NCBI RefSeq assembly: GCF_002887595.1
Contig: NZ_PEBU01000001.1
Span: forward strand, 248,001-312,000
Direction: 5' to 3'
DNA length: 64,000 nt
Source of the DNA: Bowmanella denitrificans
GTDB taxonomy: Bacteria; Pseudomonadota; Gammaproteobacteria; Enterobacterales; Alteromonadaceae
The notes below the pieces were generated by a model that worked only from the letters and a program-made list of their open reading frames with translations, was not told the origin of the DNA and did no database searches. The position numbers and the translations under genes are program-made. Positions 58,580 to 64,000 of the stretch are shown piece by piece. Positions within the stretch are counted from its first letter, which is position 1, and every line of letters starts with the position of its first letter.

Positions 58580-60258
58580 TGCCCCTGATTCAGTTGTTGG
58601 GTTAAATGGTTTTGCAGGCGTTGGCGCACGGCATCGTCACTAATCTGCTCAAGCAGAAAGTACGCATCATTAATCTGACTGGGATTCAGGTTGCGCATAT
58701 AACCTGAAATGGCCATATTTTTTGCAGGTCCGGTGGGCAGTGACTGTACCCATTGCCTGGCAGACTGGGTATCCCTTGATGCCCAATTCATCGCCACACT
58801 GGCCACCAGATGTTCGTCCACCGGCACTTGCTCAAACACGTAATCAGCCGCTTCGGCCGGGTTCTGATGGGCCAGATTAGACAACAGTTCACGCCTTTTT
58901 TCTGTCCATTGCTGCGGTGGCAGCTTGCTCTGCACCCAGGCACTGGCCTCGGCAAAGCCCATTGCCAGTTTTTCGTTAGCCAGACTGTCGATCAGGCTAT
59001 TACGTAAATTGCCATCCAGGCTGTATTCCAGTAATGCTTCCGCGTCATCCGGATGGGCATAAACCAGTTGACCAGCCACATTACGAATGACGGCTTGTGG
59101 CAGGTTGGCATTAGACACCCACAGCGCCGCGTCAATTGGACGCTGCTGAGCAAAATTACTCAGCATCGGGGTTAGCTGGGTTTTATCAATCCAGGCACTG
59201 TTCTGTTCCACATAACTTAAGGTACTGTCCAAATCATGCGTTGCCCAGGTGGCCAGAATGCCCTGTACGGCATGCGGTTGCATTCTGTTTCTGTGTTGCT
59301 GGAATTGTGTCATGGCAGCCAGGCCGTCCCGCTCTGCAACCGCCTGCAACACTGTGGCAATCAAATCACCGTCACCTTTCTCCAGCACAAGAGCCTGGTT
59401 AAGGGCACTGTTGGCATCAGTCTCTGCCCACTGCCGTAACACTAAATTCAGATAGTTACGCTGTCGATTTGCCGACAGACTGGTTATGATTTTATCCAGG
59501 GCAGCCTGAGGATCTTGTCGGCCCCACTGCAGCAGCGCATTCATCAAACCGGCTTCCCGCTCATTGGTACTGTAATTTCCGCTTAGAAAGTGCTCAAAAC
59601 TTTGCTCCGGTGGCAGATCCTGCTTCAGTCTGACTAACATCCCCTGACGCATTGACGATGGCAGCATGGGTAACAGACTTTCTTTATCCAACAATGATGC
59701 AGCCGCAGGATCATGTATAACAGAGGAAATCAGCCAGTGCTTTATTGGTTTGTCATCCAGTTGAGCCAGGCTCGCTACAGCAGCCTCGGGGGCGATAAGT
59801 ACCCATTCATGCAATACATTTTGCAAGACCTCAAAGTCTTCCATGCGCTCGCCATACAACCTCAGGGCCAGCTGGAAAGCCAGTGCACCATCCAGGCTTA
59901 CCAGGCGACTGAAGTAAATTCTGGAAATACCCTGGCGATAATGCTCATCGGTATTTGTGGCAAGTACGGTCAGTTCATCTTGCAGCGTTCGGACCGACAA
60001 CCCGGCAGCGGTTTGATAGGTTTGCCAGTACAACTGAAATTCCGAATGGTCTGATGCCTGGCGGCCGGACAGTTTTATTGCTTCCTTCATCTGACTTTGT
60101 GGTCGGCTAACGGCTGGAATTGGCGATTGGGGCGAGCTGCCAACCTGTACATATTGTTCCTTGTCGCTCAGAACGGGTTCCATTCTTTGCTTACCAACCC
60201 ACCAGCCTGCCAAAAAGGCTGGAATCATCGCAACGCCAATAAGTACCGCTATACGCAT
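58576..60258 (-). CDS. Membrane-anchored helical-repeat protein of unknown function
   Basis: A 560-residue protein I cannot name. An N-terminal membrane anchor (about residues 4-19, VLIGVAMIPAFLAGWWVG) is followed by a large helical region. A recurring motif of the form W(A/G)xxDxxxAL can be seen about six times: LQWGRQDPQAALDKI, RQWAETDANSALNQAL, ATWATHDLDSTL, SNFAQQRPIDAALWV, AHQNPAEAADYVF and MNWASRDTQSARQWV-LP. It suggests an alpha-solenoid scaffold like those seen in some planctomycete and verrucomicrobial proteins. The gene starts 13 bases after the glpD stop on the same strand, so the two may be co-transcribed. Confidence 0.7.
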   Translation of the reverse strand: MRIAVLIGVAMIPAFLAGWWVGKQRMEPVLSDKEQYVQVGSSPQSPIPAVSRPQSQMKEAIKLSGRQASDHSEFQLYWQTYQTAAGLSVRTLQDELTVLATNTDEHYRQGISRIYFSRLVSLDGALAFQLALRLYGERMEDFEVLQNVLHEWVLIAPEAAVASLAQLDDKPIKHWLISSVIHDPAAASLLDKESLLPMLPSSMRQGMLVRLKQDLPPEQSFEHFLSGNYSTNEREAGLMNALLQWGRQDPQAALDKIITSLSANRQRNYLNLVLRQWAETDANSALNQALVLEKGDGDLIATVLQAVAERDGLAAMTQFQQHRNRMQPHAVQGILATWATHDLDSTLSYVEQNSAWIDKTQLTPMLSNFAQQRPIDAALWVSNANLPQAVIRNVAGQLVYAHPDDAEALLEYSLDGNLRNSLIDSLANEKLAMGFAEASAWVQSKLPPQQWTEKRRELLSNLAHQNPAEAADYVFEQVPVDEHLVASVAMNWASRDTQSARQWVQSLPTGPAKNMAISGYMRNLNPSQINDAYFLLEQISDDAVRQRLQNHLTQQLNQGQ

Positions 60259-60271
60259 AGCCCCTCCTGTC

Positions 60272-61744
60272 TCACCCTTTGTCCATAAATCTCTGCAACT
60301 GCAATTGCTGGCTTTGGTTCATATGCAGCCCCAGTTTAGTGCGTCGCCACAATATATCTTCTGTGGTGCTGGCCCATTCATACTGGCACAAATAGTCCAC
60401 CTCCCGGCGATACAATCCCTGACCAAAATGTTCGCCCAAATCTTCAACCGCCTGGCAATCCTGCAGTATCCGATGACTCAAAGTGCCGTACTGACGGGCA
60501 TAGCGATCAAGCACCGACCTGTCCAGCCAGGGGTAGCGTTGCCACAACTCCGATTGTAAAGCAGCCAGAGAGGTAAAATCCCCCCCAGGTAACAAGGCTG
60601 CTGCCGTCCAGGGCCGCCCCATGGCTGGCAAAAACTCACCCAGTTTGTTGACCGCCGCCTGTGCCAGGCGTCTGTAAGTGGTGATTTTACCGCCGAACAC
60701 CGTTAGCAGTGGTGGCTCATCCTTGGCGCCACTGAGTTCAAAACGATAATCTCTGGTGACTTTACCGGCCTGTTGCTGATTATCTTCCAGTAACGGCCTG
60801 ACCCCAGAAAAGCTGTGCACTATATCTGTGGCAGCAATTTTTATTTTGAAGTAGCTGTTTACTACACTCAGCAAATAGTCCACCTCTGCAGCACTGATCT
60901 GCACCTTAGCCGGGTCCCCCTGATATTCCAACTCTGTGGTGCCAATCAGTGAAAAGTGCTGCTCATAAGGAATGACAAAGACAATACGGCCGTCTGTGTG
61001 CTGCAAAATATAGGCATAAGATTGGTCATCAATACGCGGCACCACAATATGGCTGCCCTGCACCAGGCGGATATGGTTTTGCGATTGCTGATGCACTCCC
61101 TGCTGCAAAAATCTGCCTACCCAGGGGCCCGCAGCATTTACTAGTACTTTGGCCTTAACCTGGCGTTTTTCCCCTGAGCCTGACGTTAATTCCACCAACC
61201 AGTGATCCGATTGGCGTTGCACGGCGCTGCAACGGGTGCGGGGGCAAATCTGCGCGCCCTTGTCACGCGCCTGTTGCGCCACCAGGCTGACCAGCCGGGC
61301 ATCATCCACCCAGCCATCGGAATACTCAAAGCAGGTATCCACGTCATTTAGCAGCGGGCTAGGGTGGTGCATACGCACCCTGGCCGACGGTGGCAAACTC
61401 ACCCTTTTAGCCAGATGATCATATAAAAACAACCCGGTTCGGATTAACCAGGCAGGGCGCAAATGGGGGCGGTGCGGTAAACGAAAACGTAACGGCCGGA
61501 TAATATGTGGGGCGTTTTTAAGCAGTACCTCACGTTCTGCCAGAGCATGGCTGACCAGGCGGAATTCATAATGTTCCAGATACCTTAGTCCGCCATGAAT
61601 CAGTTTACTGCTGGATGACGAGGTGGCCCAGCCCAGATCTTTCTGTTCACACAACATTACTGACAAGCCACGCCCTGCCGCGTCAGCTGCAATGCCTGTA
61701 CCATTAATACCCCCCCCTACCACCAACAGGTCGAATTCATCCAT
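60272..61744 (-). CDS. glpD: Aerobic glycerol-3-phosphate dehydrogenase
   Basis: A 490-residue FAD enzyme oxidising glycerol-3-phosphate to dihydroxyacetone phosphate at the inner membrane, giving electrons to quinone. The FAD-binding GGGINGTG is near residue 11, then KLIHGGLRYLEHYEFRLV, and the C-terminal DAO domain. The ATG at 61742-61744, with GGGAG 6 bases upstream, gives the usual MDEFDLLVVGGG start; in-frame ATGs at 61780 and 61798 would add 12 or 18 residues. It is divergent from glpK, which makes its substrate. Confidence 0.95.
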   Translation of the reverse strand: MDEFDLLVVGGGINGTGIAADAAGRGLSVMLCEQKDLGWATSSSSSKLIHGGLRYLEHYEFRLVSHALAEREVLLKNAPHIIRPLRFRLPHRPHLRPAWLIRTGLFLYDHLAKRVSLPPSARVRMHHPSPLLNDVDTCFEYSDGWVDDARLVSLVAQQARDKGAQICPRTRCSAVQRQSDHWLVELTSGSGEKRQVKAKVLVNAAGPWVGRFLQQGVHQQSQNHIRLVQGSHIVVPRIDDQSYAYILQHTDGRIVFVIPYEQHFSLIGTTELEYQGDPAKVQISAAEVDYLLSVVNSYFKIKIAATDIVHSFSGVRPLLEDNQQQAGKVTRDYRFELSGAKDEPPLLTVFGGKITTYRRLAQAAVNKLGEFLPAMGRPWTAAALLPGGDFTSLAALQSELWQRYPWLDRSVLDRYARQYGTLSHRILQDCQAVEDLGEHFGQGLYRREVDYLCQYEWASTTEDILWRRTKLGLHMNQSQQLQLQRFMDKG

Positions 61745-61864
61745 TTGCCACTCCCGGTCAGATAGGGTCAATGTATCCATATAAATACGCAGAGGCAATC
61801 TGTACTGTTGGTATTCTCTGATGTCTCAGATATGGTTAATGCAGCCAGTCACGAAGGATGTCAT

Positions 61865-63355
61865 ATGAGTCGCTATTTGCTTGCTATAGACCAGGGAACT
61901 ACCAGTTCCAGAGCCGTACTGGTCGACCGCCAAGGCCATATCGTGGATATGGTACAGCGAGATTTCAGTCAGCACTATCCCGAGCCTGGCTGGGTGGAAC
62001 ACCACCCCGGCGATCTATGGCGCACCGTATTAGACTGCTGCCAACAACTGTTAAAAGAACATCAGCTCAATGCGGCTGACATTATTGGTATCGGCATTAC
62101 CAACCAACGCGAAACCACCCTGATTTGGGATAAAGACAGCGGCGAGCCCATTTACCCGGCCATCGTCTGGCAGGACAGACGCACCGCAGATTATTGTCAG
62201 AAACTGACGGACGCCCAGCCCGTTCTTGAAGCACAAGTACAGAGCAAGACCGGCCTGCTGCTGGATCCCTATTTCTGTGCCAGCAAAATCCACTGGTTAC
62301 TGGAAAACGTGCCTGGCGCCAGACACAAGGCAGAGCAAGGCAAGCTGTGTTTTGGCACGGTGGACTGCTACCTGCTTTGGCACTTAACCAAGGGGCGGGT
62401 ACATGCCACCGATGCCACTAATGCATCGCGCACATTGCTGTTTGATATTCATGCTCAGCAATGGGATCTGGATCTGCTCAGGCTGTTTGATATTCCCGCC
62501 GCTTTGCTGCCCGAAGTGAAAGACAGCGCTTGTGAATTTGGCAATACTGATACCAGTTGGTTTGGCGGCGCGATTGCGATTCTGGCCATGGCAGGGGATC
62601 AACAGGCGGCCCTGGTTGGCCAATGCTGCTTTGAAAAGGGCATGGCCAAGAGCACTTATGGCACGGGTTGCTTTCTGATGCTCAATACCGGCGAACAGGC
62701 ATTGCAATCACAAAACCGCCTGTTGACCACCCTGGCATATCGCTTAAACGGTAAATCCACCTATGCCCTGGAAGGCAGTATTTTTATGGCTGGCGCCACC
62801 ATACAGTGGTTACGCGATGGTTTGCACCTGATAGAACAAGCAGGTGAATCTGAGCAATTAGCCCGGGAAACTAAGGTAGATCACGGTGTGCTGCTGGTAC
62901 CGGCCTTTACCGGCTTAGGGGCACCTTATTGGGATCCGGATGCCAGAGGGGCCATTTTAGGCTTAACCCGCGATACCGGTATTAAGGAAATTGTCAGCGC
63001 CGGATTACAGTCGGTATGTTATCAAACCAAAGACCTGCAAAAGGCGATGGAAGCCGACGGTGTGCGCCCTACCTGCCTGCGGGTGGACGGGGGCATGGTC
63101 AGAAACGACTGGTTAATGCAATTTCTGGCCGATATGCTCGGGGCCCAGGTACAACGTAGCAAAGTAAATGAAACCACGGTACTGGGTGTGGCTTACTTGG
63201 CCGGGCTGCAGGCCGGTACTTTTGCATCCCTTGAGGAACTGGCCGCACAATGGACAGAAGACCGTTCATTTGATCCCGTTTTAAGCAAGGCGAAGCGGGA
63301 CGAATTATACAAATCCTGGCAGCAGGGTGTCCGGCGCATTCAAACCAGAGTATGA
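61865..63355 (+). CDS. glpK: Glycerol kinase
   Basis: A 496-residue FGGY-family kinase phosphorylating glycerol. The N-terminal motif [22 protein letters not shown], the [12 protein letters not shown] loop, and the C-terminal [18 protein letters not shown] are all present. AAGGA 6 bases before the ATG at 61865 sets the start. A glycerol facilitator (glpF) and repressor gene are not adjacent, so glycerol entry or regulation is encoded elsewhere. Confidence 0.97.
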   Translation: MSRYLLAIDQGTTSSRAVLVDRQGHIVDMVQRDFSQHYPEPGWVEHHPGDLWRTVLDCCQQLLKEHQLNAADIIGIGITNQRETTLIWDKDSGEPIYPAIVWQDRRTADYCQKLTDAQPVLEAQVQSKTGLLLDPYFCASKIHWLLENVPGARHKAEQGKLCFGTVDCYLLWHLTKGRVHATDATNASRTLLFDIHAQQWDLDLLRLFDIPAALLPEVKDSACEFGNTDTSWFGGAIAILAMAGDQQAALVGQCCFEKGMAKSTYGTGCFLMLNTGEQALQSQNRLLTTLAYRLNGKSTYALEGSIFMAGATIQWLRDGLHLIEQAGESEQLARETKVDHGVLLVPAFTGLGAPYWDPDARGAILGLTRDTGIKEIVSAGLQSVCYQTKDLQKAMEADGVRPTCLRVDGGMVRNDWLMQFLADMLGAQVQRSKVNETTVLGVAYLAGLQAGTFASLEELAAQWTEDRSFDPVLSKAKRDELYKSWQQGVRRIQTRV

Positions 63356-63357
63356 AG

Positions 63358-63383
63358 GCACCAGTCCGGCAATGGGCTGGTGC
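63358..63383 (+). terminator. Stem-loop after glpK
   Basis: GCACCAGTCC pairs with GGGCTGGTGC (one G-T pair), loop GGCAAT; the T-tract is poor. Lies between convergent glpK and the outer-membrane protein gene. Confidence 0.55.
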
Positions 63384-63389
63384 ATTAAG

Positions 63390-63989
63390 TTAAAACCGGT
63401 AGCTGATACCCACATCCATCCCTGTGACTTTTAGATCACTCATGGTCAGGTATTTTACCCCGACGTTCATGCCAATCCCATTGTCCCAGCGATACTGCCA
63501 GCCCCCTTCCAGATACAGGCCAACGCCAGAATCATCGGCAAGTTTGGCGTTTTGCTGACTGATTTCGTAGTCAAAAAACTGCGCACCCGCTTTGCCGTAC
63601 AACGAATTACGTTCGCTCAGGGGATAGTTTGCCGTCGCCGCAACAACCAGGTTAGTGTAATCCAGTTCATCGGCATTAATTCCGAAAATGGGCTTGCGGT
63701 CATTACGACACTCGTAGTTATCCCGGTCACGCTTTTTACATTCCCAGTCGCTGGCTTCGGTGCCGCCATTGATTCCCACTTCCAGACCAAACTGAGAGGT
63801 AAAGCTGTAGTGATAATACAGATACAGATTGCCTACTCCGTTGCCATCTTCACTGGACCCCTTGTACTTGGCACTGCCGCCCCCTAAGGTCAGGCCCATA
63901 CTATGTGGGGAAAACTCAGGCTCGGCCTGGGCAAAAGCCGGTGCGGCTAAACCCAGAAACAGCAGTGGCAATATTTGTGTTTTGATCAT
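63390..63989 (-). CDS. Outer-membrane beta-barrel (OmpA-like porin family) protein
   Basis: A 199-residue exported barrel. A signal peptide (residues 1-22, PLLFLGLAAPAFAQA) precedes eight or so amphipathic strands, among them GLTLGGGSAKYKG, NLYLYYHYSF, FGLEVGINGG, TNLVVAATANYPL, GLYLEGGWQYRW and the last strand MDVGISYRF, ending in Phe as outer-membrane proteins do. A loop CKKRDRDNYEC holds a likely disulfide. The gene is complete: the start is ATG at 63987-63989, 11 bases from the window edge, with its promoter outside. Function unknown. Confidence 0.82.
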   Translation of the reverse strand: MIKTQILPLLFLGLAAPAFAQAEPEFSPHSMGLTLGGGSAKYKGSSEDGNGVGNLYLYYHYSFTSQFGLEVGINGGTEASDWECKKRDRDNYECRNDRKPIFGINADELDYTNLVVAATANYPLSERNSLYGKAGAQFFDYEISQQNAKLADDSGVGLYLEGGWQYRWDNGIGMNVGVKYLTMSDLKVTGMDVGISYRF

Positions 63990-64000
63990 GATGGTCTCCT

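Overview
The window looks like a chromosomal segment of a marine-type gammaproteobacterium, most likely of the order Alteromonadales. The evidence is the gene set and its order: a complete proteobacterial dedicated sortase system, the MipA/DUF3019/two-component module, DUF3016 and DUF1993 proteins, the lptM-lysA-dapF-DUF484-xerC-yigB run, the dusB-fis pair, and close similarity of the housekeeping proteins to those of Escherichia, Shewanella and Alteromonas. No phage, transposase or CRISPR array is visible. Assignments rest on reading the sequence and on recalled family motifs; no database search was run.

Layout. Bases 0-4 kb hold an alkylation-repair operon (AdaN-AlkA fusion, ogt, EamA exporter) and a divergent serine hydrolase. 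Bases 4-11.6 kb hold speA, then the lptM-lysA-dapF-DUF484-xerC-yigB operon and a YkgJ-like protein. Bases 11.8-15 kb hold uvrD, with a LexA-like box, and rarD. Bases 15.1-17.8 kb hold the sortase target and its class GN sortase. Bases 17.8-20.8 kb are a small accessory patch: a hipBA toxin-antitoxin operon with a four-operator ladder and a decayed ATP-binding-protein gene, ending at a tRNA-Arg. Bases 21-27.4 kb hold cytochrome c5, a GAF-GAF-GGDEF-EAL protein, rep and epmA. Bases 27.4-29 kb hold efp and epmB, so three partners of EF-P lysylation are together. Bases 29-31.2 kb hold small unknown genes, a DUF3016 protein, a 51-bp tandem repeat and a probable structured small RNA.

Bases 31.2-34.4 kb hold mipA-DUF3019-response regulator-histidine kinase. 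Bases 34.5-39 kb hold purD, purH, fis and dusB. Bases 39.1-42.9 kb hold the other half of the sortase system (pdsS, pdsR, pdsO). Then follow DUF1993, trxC, a 1507-residue CHASE/PAS hybrid kinase, a creatininase-family protein, a purine phosphoribosyltransferase with an NCS2 purine permease, a gamma-glutamylcyclotransferase-like protein, a TetR/SDR/MFS efflux-type cluster, a two-gene ABC exporter behind a SoxR-type promoter, a DUF885 protein, a helical-repeat protein, divergent glpD/glpK and an outer-membrane barrel.

The most interesting reading is that the dedicated sortase system is split into two loci about 22 kb apart that still share a 32-bp upstream element (24 of 32 bases identical, same orientation, 66 and 78 bases before the start codons). 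This is a candidate binding site for the PdsR regulator. Other strong regulatory signals are the hipB operators at an exact 28-bp period, the SoxR box before the ABC exporter, and the antisense-oriented structured RNA next to the 51-bp repeat.
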